Shown here in pieces: positions 7,904-16,712 of a stretch of 64,000 nt of DNA. The notes under the pieces are model-generated. The model was not told where the DNA came from. It did not search any database and worked only from the letters and a program-made list of their open reading frames with translations. The stretch lies in assembly GCA_034142505.1 (NCBI GenBank), contig JAWZDV010000016.1:18469-82468 (forward strand), read 5' to 3'. Position numbers and translations under genes: made by a program. Positions within the stretch are counted from its first letter, which is position 1, and each line of letters opens with the position of its first letter. Source of the stretch: Hungatella_A sp034142505 (GTDB lineage Bacteria; Bacillota; Clostridia; Lachnospirales; Lachnospiraceae).

Positions 7904-8040
7904 ATATTCCTCCAAATAGTCTTTCTTTCCTGATGTATTACATTTCTTGCTTTTCATGCTTACCTGCATGCGTTATAATTGTTTCATAGACCGATCATCG
8001 TTTGAAGCCCCAGGCTTTCCCAGCGAAAGGAGTCAGCCAA
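7904..8040. promoter_or_regulatory. Divergent promoter region, GH3 and AraC genes
   Basis: 137-bp region between divergent starts. TATAAT occurs on the + strand near 7975 but without a well-spaced -35 box, as expected for an activator-dependent promoter. The AraC-type regulator probably binds here; no clear operator repeat was found. Confidence 0.35.
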
Positions 8041-8961
8041 ATGAGTCATTTCAACTATACCCTGCCCGATGAGTATCACGGCAGAGAACTGGATGGCACT
8101 CTGGAAAAAGTAGATTATTACTTAAATTCCAATATTCGAATCTGGCACAATGTCCAGAACGAAGGTTATCCTCTTCACCAGCACAGCGCCATCGAAATCC
8201 TCGTTCCTATTGAGAACAACTATACCATTATCATCAATAACCACACCTATTGTCTGAAGCCAGGCGATATTCTGTTCGTCCCCAGACTCTCTCTCCATGA
8301 GATTTTGCAGCCGGAGTGGGGCGAACGTTTTATTTATATGTTTAACATGGACCCCTTAACCAGCTTTCAGGATTTCAGTTCTCTGGAATCCATGCTTTTA
8401 GACCCCTGCTATATCACCAAACGAACCCATACCGGAATCTATGAACACATTTATCCGGAGCTGATGGAGATCAGCAGGCTTTATTTCTCCAATGCCGCGT
8501 TCCGGGAATATTCCATTTACGCCCACTTAATCGAAATCCTCACCGCGATCGGCAGGGAACATTACGATCCCATGTTTTCCGGTACGGAAAATGACGTGGA
8601 AAAAAGTTATCATTACTATCAAAAATTCAACAGTCTGCTGGCCTACATCAACGATCATTTCTCGGAACATCTGACGCTGGAAATGATGGCCGATTACACC
8701 GGTTTTTCCAAGTACCACTTCACCAGACTGTTTAAACAGCACACCAATTCCACCTTTTATGATTACTTGAGCCGCAAACGGATTCAGGCCGCCCAGACGC
8801 TTTTAACCACCAGTGCCTCCGTGACATCCATCGCGTTTCAGACCGGGTTTAACAACTCGGCCTCTTTCACCCGCTGTTTCAAGAAATATACCAATTACAG
8901 CCCCAGCGAATATCGTGAAAAATTTATCGAAGACATCCCGGACAACGTTACGGTTTTCTAG
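8041..8961 (+). CDS. AraC-family regulator with N-terminal cupin sensor
   Basis: 306 aa. The N-terminal cupin-type ligand domain (about residues 25-110, with GYPLHQHSAIEILVPIE and KPGDILFVP) is followed by a C-terminal double helix-turn-helix (LEMMADYTGFSKYHFTRLFKQHTN and VTSIAFQTGFNNSASFTRCFKKYTNYSPSEYR). The ATG at 8041 has AAAGGAG eight bases upstream; the frame extends to 8002 but lacks a better site. It is transcribed away from the GH3 gene and toward the 3' end of the transporter operon, so it is the likely local activator of both, responding to the sugar released or imported. Confidence 0.9.
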   Translation: MSHFNYTLPDEYHGRELDGTLEKVDYYLNSNIRIWHNVQNEGYPLHQHSAIEILVPIENNYTIIINNHTYCLKPGDILFVPRLSLHEILQPEWGERFIYMFNMDPLTSFQDFSSLESMLLDPCYITKRTHTGIYEHIYPELMEISRLYFSNAAFREYSIYAHLIEILTAIGREHYDPMFSGTENDVEKSYHYYQKFNSLLAYINDHFSEHLTLEMMADYTGFSKYHFTRLFKQHTNSTFYDYLSRKRIQAAQTLLTTSASVTSIAFQTGFNNSASFTRCFKKYTNYSPSEYREKFIEDIPDNVTVF

Positions 8962-8967
8962 TTCTGA

Positions 8968-9813
8968 TCAGCCCTTCACGCCGCCTAATGCCACGCCGGC
9001 TATGATGTATTTCGACAAAAGCAAGTACACGATAATCAACGGCAGCACCGTCAGTGCCAGCCCAAGATAGACTGAGCCGTACTCTGTCTTATAGATATCA
9101 CCGCGCAGAAGGCTTACCATAATCGGCATGGTGTACTTATCCTTGTTGGTCAATAGCACCATAGGTGTAAACAGATTATTCCAGCTGGATACAAAACTGA
9201 AAATCGCCTGGGTGGCGATGGCCGGCTTCATGATCGGCATGGCAATCCGGTTAAAGATATAGAACTCTCCCGCCCCGTCAATCCTGGCCGCCTGCACAAT
9301 CTCCAGCGAGAGGGACGGCAGCATATACTGTCTCATAAAAAATACCATGGCAGGTGACGCGATGGCCGGCAGAATCAGCATGGACAACTGGTTCGTCATA
9401 TGAATCCGGTATACCATCTGATAAAACCCAATCATCGTTACCTGGGCCGGAATCATCATAATTGCCATAATAAAGCTGAAAAACGGCCTGCGCAGACGCC
9501 AGTCATACACCACCAGGCCATAGGCCGTCATCGTGGAGAAATACACCGCGCACAAGGTGGCTCCGGCAGAGATGATCAGAGAATTCATAAAACCCACCGC
9601 CGGATTAAAGCTTTTGCCCAGCAGAATTGATAAATTGCGCAGCATATACCCGGAGGGAATCATGGAGATGGCGTGCTGCTGAATCTCCGTCGTCGATCTG
9701 GTTGCATTGACAATCATGATCCAGAAGGGCAGAATACTTAAGACAGCAAGGCAGATACACACCACATAAATTACGATCTTTAATGCTCCGGATGTCCTTT
9801 TCTTATATTTCAT
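8968..9813 (-). CDS. Carbohydrate ABC transporter permease, MalG-like
   Basis: 281 aa with six predicted membrane spans. The binding-protein-dependent transport (EAA) loop is visible as SLEIVQAARIDGAGEFYIFNRIAMPIMKP, where it contacts the ATPase. It is the last gene of a leftward unit (binding protein, MalF-like, MalG-like), and its ATG overlaps the stop of the upstream permease by one base. No ATPase gene is present, as is common for CUT1 systems that share an MsmX/UgpC-type ATPase. The probable cargo is an oligosaccharide cleaved by the GH3 enzyme. Confidence 0.92.
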   Translation of the reverse strand: MKYKKRTSGALKIVIYVVCICLAVLSILPFWIMIVNATRSTTEIQQHAISMIPSGYMLRNLSILLGKSFNPAVGFMNSLIISAGATLCAVYFSTMTAYGLVVYDWRLRRPFFSFIMAIMMIPAQVTMIGFYQMVYRIHMTNQLSMLILPAIASPAMVFFMRQYMLPSLSLEIVQAARIDGAGEFYIFNRIAMPIMKPAIATQAIFSFVSSWNNLFTPMVLLTNKDKYTMPIMVSLLRGDIYKTEYGSVYLGLALTVLPLIIVYLLLSKYIIAGVALGGVKG

Positions 9814-10793
9814 CAGCGCTTTCCTCCTTCCTTATGGGCTTTTCGATATTCCCGTTCCTGTTTCCTCACCTGTTTCTGAAGCGCCACCTCATCTTTATCT
9901 CTCAGCAGAAAGAACAGTACCGCCGATGTCCCGCAGATGATCACAAACATGATCATGCTGGCTGCCGCCGCCCGGTTATACAAGTAGCTGCCGCTGAACG
10001 CCTGATTATAGATAAACACGCTGGTCGTAAGCGTTGCATTGTCCGGACCTCCCATGAGAAACAGCTTCGGAATATCAAACATCTGCAGACCACCGATCAG
10101 ACTGGTCACCAGCGTAAACAGCAGGATGGTCTTTAAATTGGGAATCGTAATATAGAAAAAGGTCTGAATCCGGTTGGCTCCGTCCACCTCCGCCGACTCA
10201 AAAAGCTCCGGGTTAATCCCCATCACGCCCGATATCAGGATAATCATGGTGTAGCCATACCACATCCAGAACTGGATGAATGCCACTGTGCCCCTCGCCA
10301 CCGATTTATCAACCAGAAAATTCACCGGGCCTTCCGAGATGCCAAGGCGCATAAAAATATCATTGACCGGGCCCATCGGATATCCTAACAGGGCATTAAA
10401 CAGGATGGCGATGGTGGCTGCCGTAATGATATTTGGCATATAAAACAGAACCTTAAACAGCCCTTCCCCCTTGATGTGATACCGCTTATCGGTAAACCAC
10501 GCGGTTAACAAAAGCGCCAATCCAATCTGTGGGACAAAGTTAAACAGCCAGATCCTGACCGTATTGCCAAATGCGGTCTTAAAAGATGGGTTGGAAAGAA
10601 TCGTCTTAAAGTTCTGAAACGGATCGTCCAAAAAATGAAAGTCCACGGTCCCCAGCCCTTTGAAATCTGTAAATCCGATGATTCCTGTAAATATAATTGG
10701 ATACAAAGAAAAAATCAGAAATCCAATGATAAACGGGGCGCAGAATATGTATCCCCATTTCGCATATCTCAATCGTTTGCGTTTCATTTTCAT
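9813..10793 (-). CDS. Carbohydrate ABC transporter permease, MalF/UgpA-like
   Basis: 326 aa with about six membrane spans and the EAA loop NPELFESAEVDGANRIQTFFYITIPNLKTI. It begins with a basic stretch (MKMKRKRLRYAKWGYIFCAPF) before the first span. It pairs with the MalG-like permease downstream, to which it is coupled by a one-base overlap. The unusual C-terminal extension rich in Lys, Arg and Glu (KDEVALQKQVRKQEREYRKAHKEGG) is cytoplasmic. Confidence 0.92.
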   Translation of the reverse strand: MKMKRKRLRYAKWGYIFCAPFIIGFLIFSLYPIIFTGIIGFTDFKGLGTVDFHFLDDPFQNFKTILSNPSFKTAFGNTVRIWLFNFVPQIGLALLLTAWFTDKRYHIKGEGLFKVLFYMPNIITAATIAILFNALLGYPMGPVNDIFMRLGISEGPVNFLVDKSVARGTVAFIQFWMWYGYTMIILISGVMGINPELFESAEVDGANRIQTFFYITIPNLKTILLFTLVTSLIGGLQMFDIPKLFLMGGPDNATLTTSVFIYNQAFSGSYLYNRAAAASMIMFVIICGTSAVLFFLLRDKDEVALQKQVRKQEREYRKAHKEGGKR

Positions 10794-10826
10794 CTCCTTC
10801 TACCGTCTGGCGGTGGCAAATCATTG

Positions 10827-10853
10827 GGGGAGGACCAAACTGCCGTCCTCCCC
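10827..10853 (-). terminator. Intra-operon attenuator hairpin
   Basis: 9-bp perfect stem GGGGAGGAC/GTCCTCCCC with a 9-nt loop between the binding-protein gene and the permeases, without a strong U-tract. It could lower permease expression relative to the binding protein, or protect the upstream mRNA end. Confidence 0.5.
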
Positions 10854-10881
10854 TCCTGATTAGATGTTACAATTAGATTTC

Positions 10882-12300
10882 TTATTCGACTATAATGTCC
10901 AGGTTGTCGGCCACCTGTTGTTTGAAATCGGCAAGCGCCTGTTCCCTGCTCTTATTGCCCGCAGTGTACTCCCGCACCTGGCCTCTCCAGAATGTATTGA
11001 TTGTCTCATCATACTGGGTTAAATTCGTTCCGTTAGCAAACTGGTTGGCTGGAACAAACACCTCAAACATATTCTGGCCTCCCAGGAATTCCACTGAGCC
11101 GTCAGATTTGGCCATCACCGTACCGGAAGCAACCGCATCCTTCGTACCGGCCTCATTCATCGTCCCATTTGCCCACATATACTGAAGCCCCGTCTCCGAG
11201 CTATCCAGCGTGATCCACTCAAGAATATCGGCAACCGCTTCCTTATGAGCGGTATCCTTATTGCCCAGGACCCAGGTGCCGCCCCAGAAGAACCCAATCG
11301 GAGAATCACAGACCGCCCAGTCACCGAAGGTTCCTTCTCCAACTGCCGCACCGCCGCAGTTGGGAGCCATGGTATAATTGATCAGCCAGGCCGGTCCAAA
11401 GAAACCAAGCACCGGTTTCGCCCCCTCGCCCTTCATATCCGCAAACCATGCGTCCTGCCAGTCCTGTGTATCATTGTGATATCCGTTATCCTTCAGCTGT
11501 TTGGATAAATCAAGAAACGCTTCCCGTTTTGGATCAATATTCAGCTTGCCATCCACAATCCAGCCCTGATCGGAACTGTTTTCCACCGCGTGCCAGATAT
11601 CTCCGTCGCCGGAAACAATTCCATAGCCTTTTGTCTTCAGCTCTTCCGCGGCTTTGTAAAACTGGTCCCAGCTGCCTGTTCCCGCACCAATTTTTGCCGC
11701 CACTTCCTTCGGATCATCCGTTCCCCAGGTATCCTTCGCGATCGAACGGCGGTAAATGAAGGCGCCGCCCGTGGCCTGATAACCAAGACCCACTACCTTA
11801 CCTTCCGTATTAGTTCCGATATCCACCGCGTACTGTGCAATCTCCGATTCCTTCACTTTCCCGGGGTCGATTCCCAGATCCTCGTAAGGAGCCGCGTACC
11901 GGCTGGCGTCACCCTGTGTGTATTTTAAAACAAAGGCAGCCTCCGCACAGTAAATATCAGGCGCGTCCGTTCCGCCTGCCGCCAGCGCCTGATCTAATGC
12001 CGGCTGGTAAGCGCCGTCGGTGGTAGCGATTACCGTCGTTTCAATCTCATAATCAAAATCCGGATGCAGTTCTTTGTATTTGTCGATCATCTTCGGCACT
12101 TCATCGGTAAACGACCAGACCCGAAGCACCTTCGCCCCGGAAGCCGCGTCACTCTTCTTTGCCTCTTCCCCGGCAGACTTCTGTGTGCCTGACGCGGCAT
12201 TGGAATCCCCGCCTTCCTTTGCAGCAGGCGCCTTCCCACAGCCGCCCAGAGAAACCGCGATCATACAACCGCATAACAACCCGGCAATCAATTTCTTCAT
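10882..12300 (-). CDS. Extracellular solute-binding lipoprotein (sugar ABC transporter)
   Basis: 472 aa. A lipoprotein signal peptide (MKKLIAGLLCGCMIAVSLGGCGK; the lipobox LGGC gives Cys near residue 21) is followed by a low-complexity Ala/Ser/Lys linker and a family 1 solute-binding fold (VLRVWSFTDEVPKMIDKY at its start). It delivers sugar to the two downstream permeases. The start at 12300 has AAGGAGG eight bases upstream. The size and arrangement are typical of CUT1 oligosaccharide importers; the ligand is unknown, with xylo- or cello-oligosaccharide suggested by the GH3 neighbour. Confidence 0.93.
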   Translation of the reverse strand: MKKLIAGLLCGCMIAVSLGGCGKAPAAKEGGDSNAASGTQKSAGEEAKKSDAASGAKVLRVWSFTDEVPKMIDKYKELHPDFDYEIETTVIATTDGAYQPALDQALAAGGTDAPDIYCAEAAFVLKYTQGDASRYAAPYEDLGIDPGKVKESEIAQYAVDIGTNTEGKVVGLGYQATGGAFIYRRSIAKDTWGTDDPKEVAAKIGAGTGSWDQFYKAAEELKTKGYGIVSGDGDIWHAVENSSDQGWIVDGKLNIDPKREAFLDLSKQLKDNGYHNDTQDWQDAWFADMKGEGAKPVLGFFGPAWLINYTMAPNCGGAAVGEGTFGDWAVCDSPIGFFWGGTWVLGNKDTAHKEAVADILEWITLDSSETGLQYMWANGTMNEAGTKDAVASGTVMAKSDGSVEFLGGQNMFEVFVPANQFANGTNLTQYDETINTFWRGQVREYTAGNKSREQALADFKQQVADNLDIIVE

Positions 12301-12687
12301 CTCATAATCCTCCTTGATCATTGTCCACAAGCATCTTTCCCGCCGCTTTTTGCGGATGCTGTGTAGGTATAGACTTATGTTATCATAGATACTGGGGGAT
12401 TTCTTTACACATCTTGCTTTCCACAGGACAAATATTGCTATTTGTGTTTGTGCTTTTTATATAGTTATGCAGATTATTTGTATGTTTTTTGTATGTTTTT
12501 TATTTTTATATTATTATCCGTCAATTTATTTAGTCGTTTTATCTATATTCTTTTGTGAATCCATTATTTCTTTCATGATATAAAAAGCAATAATTGGATG
12601 ATTATCCGTCATTCGTTATCATTTTAAAAAAAATACCCCCATCTGACTGCTAAGACAGCTCAACCAGATAAGTGTATCCCACATTAA
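12301..12687. other. AT-rich intergenic region, no gene seen
   Basis: This region should hold the transporter operon promoter (leftward). It has many T-runs (TTTTTTGTATG repeats near 12485-12500) but no well-spaced promoter pair that I can defend, and no reading frame with a ribosome binding site. Confidence 0.5.
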
Positions 12688-12907
12688 TTATATAAACGTA
12701 TCCTTCATCAGTTCTATATCAAAATCCTCTGCACCTTCACAAAATCCTTCCACTCCAGCGCCTCAATGTTCTTCAAATGGCTCTGGTCTATCGTTTTTTC
12801 CAGGTGTCGGAGAATTACTGGCTTGCGTAGCGGCTGCATACCGCTAAGACATGCTTGATGGAACTTCGGTTATAGCGGTTTGGACATAGATCTCCCACTT
12901 TTCCCTC
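12688..12907 (-). pseudogene. Decayed 3' fragment of a gntR-family regulator gene
   Basis: The strand opposite the array flank reads as a damaged copy of the last ~75 codons of the intact GntR gene at 24139-24771. Shared runs of 16-17 bp include the ends of both genes (DTF then stop) and the segment encoding ALE at ~12758. Translation gives GDLCPNRYNRSSIKHVLAVCSRYASQ against GELCPNRYFRTSIKNALTVGNRYANQ in the intact gene. Several indels break the frame. The fragment is cut off exactly where the terminal CRISPR repeat begins. Confidence 0.8.
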
Positions 12908-14546
12908 ATTCCACTCACGAGGCTCTTGCGAGCCTCGACTGCATGGCCCACAGCCAGTGGGTGATCTGGAAAGGGATTTCAACCCACAAGGCTCTCGCGA
13001 GCCTCGACTGTAATGTAATACCTGTATGTAGTAGTTATCCGATTTCAACCCACAAGGCTCTCGCGAACCTCGACACCCATCCTGGGCGTTCTGTCACCCA
13101 GGTTTTCATATTTCAACCCACAAGGCTCTCGCGAGCCTCGACATTTAAGTACGAAAATAGAGGGATGGAACCAGAGATTTCAACCCACAAGGCTCTCGCG
13201 AGCCTCGACCTTTCGATCTGATTCTTTTTTACCTAAAAAAACAGATTTCAACCCACAAGGCTCTCGCGAGCCTCGACCACCGCCATCCGATAAGCAGCTG
13301 GCTACACTGGAATTTCAACCCACAAGGCTCTCGCGAGCCTCGACAAGTTTACAGATGCCACCTATGCATCCTATGTGATTTCAACCCACAAGGCTCTCGC
13401 GAGCCTCGACCAGTGACATTCCGTCTTGGATGGAGCGCCAGACAATTTCAACCCACAAGGCTCTCGCGAGCCTCGACCCAGAAGCTGGAGACGCTTAACG
13501 TTGATAAACTATTTCAACCCACAAGGCTCTCGCGAGCCTCGACTAATTACTATGTAATGCCAGAGGACGTATTTGAATTTCAACCCACAAGGCTCTCGCG
13601 AGCCTCGACGGTGACAAATGCAAGAGGAGGATGAAATATGACTATTTCAACCCACAAGGCTCTCGCGAGCCTCGACCGTTCCATCAATTCCATTGCCCGT
13701 GTGTGTTTTAATTTCAACCCACAAGGCTCTCGCGAGCCTCGACAAACAAGGTAGTGGAATACACCAACATGAAAGAATTTCAACCCACAAGGCTCTCGCG
13801 AGCCTCGACATGCATCTAGGAGGTGATAAATTGGAATCTATTGATTTCAACCCACAAGGCTCTCGCGAGCCTCGACGTGGGTAATTAGACAGGCTCTGGC
13901 CGCTTATATATTTCAACCCACAAGGCTCTCGCGAGCCTCGACAATAAGCGATTCAACATCCTCATAATTTACGTCTATTTCAACCCACAAGGCTCTCGCG
14001 AGCCTCGACCTATATCAGCTTCCTCTGGCAATGGCTTCAAACTATTTCAACCCACAAGGCTCTCGCGAGCCTCGACAATCTGGAGACAAAACATGCGTCA
14101 CAGATCGTTGATTTCAACCCACAAGGCTCTCGCGAGCCTCGACGTTAGTAGAGGCTGGCTTCATGCCTGTAAACGAATTTCAACCCACAAGGCTCTCGCG
14201 AGCCTCGACCAGCCCCACAGGAGACTGATCAAAAATCCCCCGGAATTTCAACCCACAAGGCTCTCGCGAGCCTCGACATTTGTAACGCCGGAGACTCTTT
14301 CCATTGTAAGATTTCAACCCACAAGGCTCTCGCGAGCCTCGACATGGGCTTTCACTGCCGGCACAGCGTCTGGCGCTTATTTCAACCCACAAGGCTCTCG
14401 CGAGCCTCGACTTTATGGGCCATGGACAACGTTATTCCTGTAAAACATTTCAACCCACAAGGCTCTCGCGAGCCTCGACGATATTGCAGGATTCTGATGT
14501 TCTTGAGCTTGACATTTCAACCCACAAGGCTCTCGCGAGCCTCGAC
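12908..14546 (-). CRISPR. Type I-C CRISPR array, 25 repeats and 24 spacers
   Basis: The repeat is 33 bp, beginning ATTTCAACCCACAAGG and ending GCGAGCCTCGAC on the + strand; transcribed leftward it starts GTCGAGGCTCGCG and ends GGGTTGAAAT, the type I-C pattern with a short internal palindrome. Spacers are 33-36 bp. Repeat 1 (12908-12939) is 32 bp with several substitutions, and the third (13042-13074) has one G-to-A change; the others are identical. The degenerate repeat is at the end far from cas2, as expected for the oldest, leader-distal end. No two spacers look alike. Confidence 0.98.
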
Positions 14547-14715
14547 AGCAATTCTACCCAACAAATGCTTCACACTTTCAGCACTATGCACAAAACAGCA
14601 AACAACTCATCAAACTTCCAATAACTAACTAAACTTCAAAACAAAAAACACGCCAAAACCGTTCCATTCCCCAGTGCGAACCTCCCGGTTATATCATGGG
14701 CACTTATGGTTCGCA
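14547..14715 (-). promoter_or_regulatory. CRISPR leader
   Basis: 169-bp A/T-rich non-coding stretch between cas2 and the first (newest) repeat. On the minus strand it should carry the array promoter and the integration-guiding leader end. At the cas2 side, 10-bp inverted repeats AGTGCGAACC (14673-14682) and GGTTCGCACT (14708-14717) flank a 25-nt loop and overlap the cas2 stop codon. Confidence 0.75.
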
Positions 14716-15006
14716 CTAGAAGATCAGAGGGGCATTCACATCTACACCCCTACTGAGCCCAACCTGTTCCACTTTTGCTTTTTTCTTATCACCCAGATAA
14801 TAAAAACGCAGGCTGTCCACACTTTCATCAATGATATCTGTCAATGTATTTTTCAGCAACAGACACTGGGCTGGATCTAAGACACATTCAAAAACAGAAT
14901 TCTGGACCCTTGTTCCGTAATTGACACACTGCTTTGCCACCTTTCTCAACCTGGTTTTTCCAGCCGCTGTCTCTGTATTTACATCATAAGTGATAAGTAC
15001 CAGCAT
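14716..15006 (-). CDS. cas2: CRISPR-associated endonuclease Cas2
   Basis: 96 aa with a ferredoxin-like fold. MLVLITYDVNTET contains the conserved first-strand Asp (D8), and the arginine-rich helix GKTRLRKVAKQC follows. With Cas1 it forms the spacer integration complex. It is last in the cas operon and 9 bp after cas1. Its stop codon lies in an inverted repeat at the leader boundary. Confidence 0.96.
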   Translation of the reverse strand: MLVLITYDVNTETAAGKTRLRKVAKQCVNYGTRVQNSVFECVLDPAQCLLLKNTLTDIIDESVDSLRFYYLGDKKKAKVEQVGLSRGVDVNAPLIF

Positions 15007-15015
15007 AATTTCCTC

Positions 15016-16047
15016 CTATTTCCAGAAAAATGTAGGATATTCATCCAAATCTCCCCTTAGATATCTGGCCAGCAGCATGGCCTGGACAAATGGAATCATT
15101 CCCCACTCCACCTTTTCACCAAGAAACGGATGTGTGATGACTTCCTGCTTTTTGTTCTGCCACTCCGTCAAAAGATCTTTCCTGGCTCTGTCACTTAGCA
15201 GAACAGCTCCATCTTCCTTTTTCGTAAAATCTTTCCCGGTCACCATTTTTCTGTTAATCAGAGTCAGAACAAACCGATCCGCCAGTACCGGTCGGAGTTC
15301 TTCTATTAAATCCAGCGCTAGAGACACGCGTCCAGGCCGCTCTGTGTGCATAAATCCCACATACGGGTCCAGACCCACCGCTTCCAACGCAGACGCCACG
15401 GTATTGGTCAACAGAGTATACACAAATGACAGCAGGGCATTGACATTGTCCATTGGCGGTCTCTTATTTCTTCCGCTAAATACAAAATCTTTTTTTTGCT
15501 GAAGAATCAGCTGATTATAAACGCTGAAATAAACACTGGCCGCCTCCCCCTCATATCCGCGAAGCTGCGCCATATCTTCACATTTTTCAATATAATTCAG
15601 AGAGTTTTGCAAAAAACCAGATGCACGTTTCAGCGCCTCCACATCCACAGAGATTGCATGATCTCTGGTAGCGCGCTCCAAAATCCATCTGGAATTATAC
15701 ACCTTCCCCAGAATACAGTTCCTTGCTATACCAAAGGAAATTTTTTTATCTTCTGCCGCCTCAAACTGTCTCTTACGTAATACCACATTTCCCTTAGTTT
15801 TTCCGGTCACGCGCGCCAGAAACTTTCCCTGCGGACTCATGAAGCACAGGGAAATATTCCTGTTGGCGCAGCCGCCCATAAGAGCCGGACTCGCTCCGCG
15901 GTATCCGAACGAAACAATCGCCTCTAAATTATGTAACGGAATCCTTCCCATCTCCTGATCCTGATTCAAAATCACCACATTTTCCCCATCCATAGAAAGA
16001 TAGCCATCCGGAGATGTCACATATAAGGTATTCAATAATTTCTTCAT
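15016..16047 (-). CDS. cas1: CRISPR-associated integrase Cas1 (type I-C)
   Basis: 343 aa, full length. Metal-binding catalytic residues are present: E166 in LRGYEGEAA, H234 in GFMHTERPGR and E249 in LDLIEELRP. It catalyses spacer insertion at the leader-repeat junction with Cas2, and in this subtype with Cas4. Its ATG overlaps the cas4 stop by 4 bases, which couples translation. Confidence 0.97.
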   Translation of the reverse strand: MKKLLNTLYVTSPDGYLSMDGENVVILNQDQEMGRIPLHNLEAIVSFGYRGASPALMGGCANRNISLCFMSPQGKFLARVTGKTKGNVVLRKRQFEAAEDKKISFGIARNCILGKVYNSRWILERATRDHAISVDVEALKRASGFLQNSLNYIEKCEDMAQLRGYEGEAASVYFSVYNQLILQQKKDFVFSGRNKRPPMDNVNALLSFVYTLLTNTVASALEAVGLDPYVGFMHTERPGRVSLALDLIEELRPVLADRFVLTLINRKMVTGKDFTKKEDGAVLLSDRARKDLLTEWQNKKQEVITHPFLGEKVEWGMIPFVQAMLLARYLRGDLDEYPTFFWK

Positions 16048-16712
16048 GCATCTTCCTCCACAATCGTCCTATGGATATAATCCTTCACAGAACTGGTTTT
16101 TCCAAGCCTAGGCAGGCAAATATCCTTTAAGGAACAGGCATTACAGCTTTTAGACCATTTTACCCGGGGCGTATACTGTTTATCATAAAGCTGATGCATT
16201 TCTTCAAATGATGTTCTCACCTGATTTTTCAGGTCCTCAGAAAACATAACCTTCTCACGGCGCCTGGTCTCCCCGTAATACAGATACCCTTCCTTTATTT
16301 CTGCCGTCAGCATTTCCTCCAGACACATTGCCTGAGCAGTCAATTGCAGAATATCAATAAGGGTAATCTTTGGACTGCCCTTTTTATACTCAATCGGGCA
16401 TACCTGATACAATCCTCTGTGTCCATGCACTGCAATTCCATCATCTGATTTCTGAAATTCTACTATATCACATTCTCCACTGACTCCCATGGTTCTCGAA
16501 GACACGGGCATTGCCCTGGTAACGATCACATCTCCCCGTTTCTCATGGTAATACGGATCGTGAGCATTTTTATGCAGCAGCTCCCCCGCCACTGTATGCT
16601 CATTCTCCTGCCACTGCTGTTCAATATGAATCAAGGCCCACTGTCTTCTGCAAAAAGCAAAATGCTGTATTCCAGAAAGCATCAGATAGTCTTCATCCCG
16701 GTACTCCATCAT
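16044..16712 (-). CDS. cas4: CRISPR-associated exonuclease Cas4
   Basis: 222 aa RecB-like nuclease with an iron-sulfur cluster. The first cluster Cys is C21 in FAFCRRQW; the other three are in SCNACSLKDICLP. The nuclease core includes PIEYKKGSP with the catalytic Glu and Lys. In type I-C systems Cas4 trims prespacers and checks the PAM before Cas1-Cas2 integration. It overlaps cas7 and cas1 by 4 bases on either side. Confidence 0.96.
   Translation of the reverse strand: MMEYRDEDYLMLSGIQHFAFCRRQWALIHIEQQWQENEHTVAGELLHKNAHDPYYHEKRGDVIVTRAMPVSSRTMGVSGECDIVEFQKSDDGIAVHGHRGLYQVCPIEYKKGSPKITLIDILQLTAQAMCLEEMLTAEIKEGYLYYGETRRREKVMFSEDLKNQVRTSFEEMHQLYDKQYTPRVKWSKSCNACSLKDICLPRLGKTSSVKDYIHRTIVEEDA

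Noticed and set aside
12908..14546. Self-targeting spacers
   Set aside because: No spacer was noticed to match genes in this window; this was by eye only and the rest of the genome is not available.
12880..14628. Several open reading frames across the CRISPR array on both strands, encoding repeated ISTHKALASLD or RGSREPCGLK peptides
   Set aside because: They are translations of the direct repeats; frame changes follow spacer lengths and there are no ribosome binding sites.
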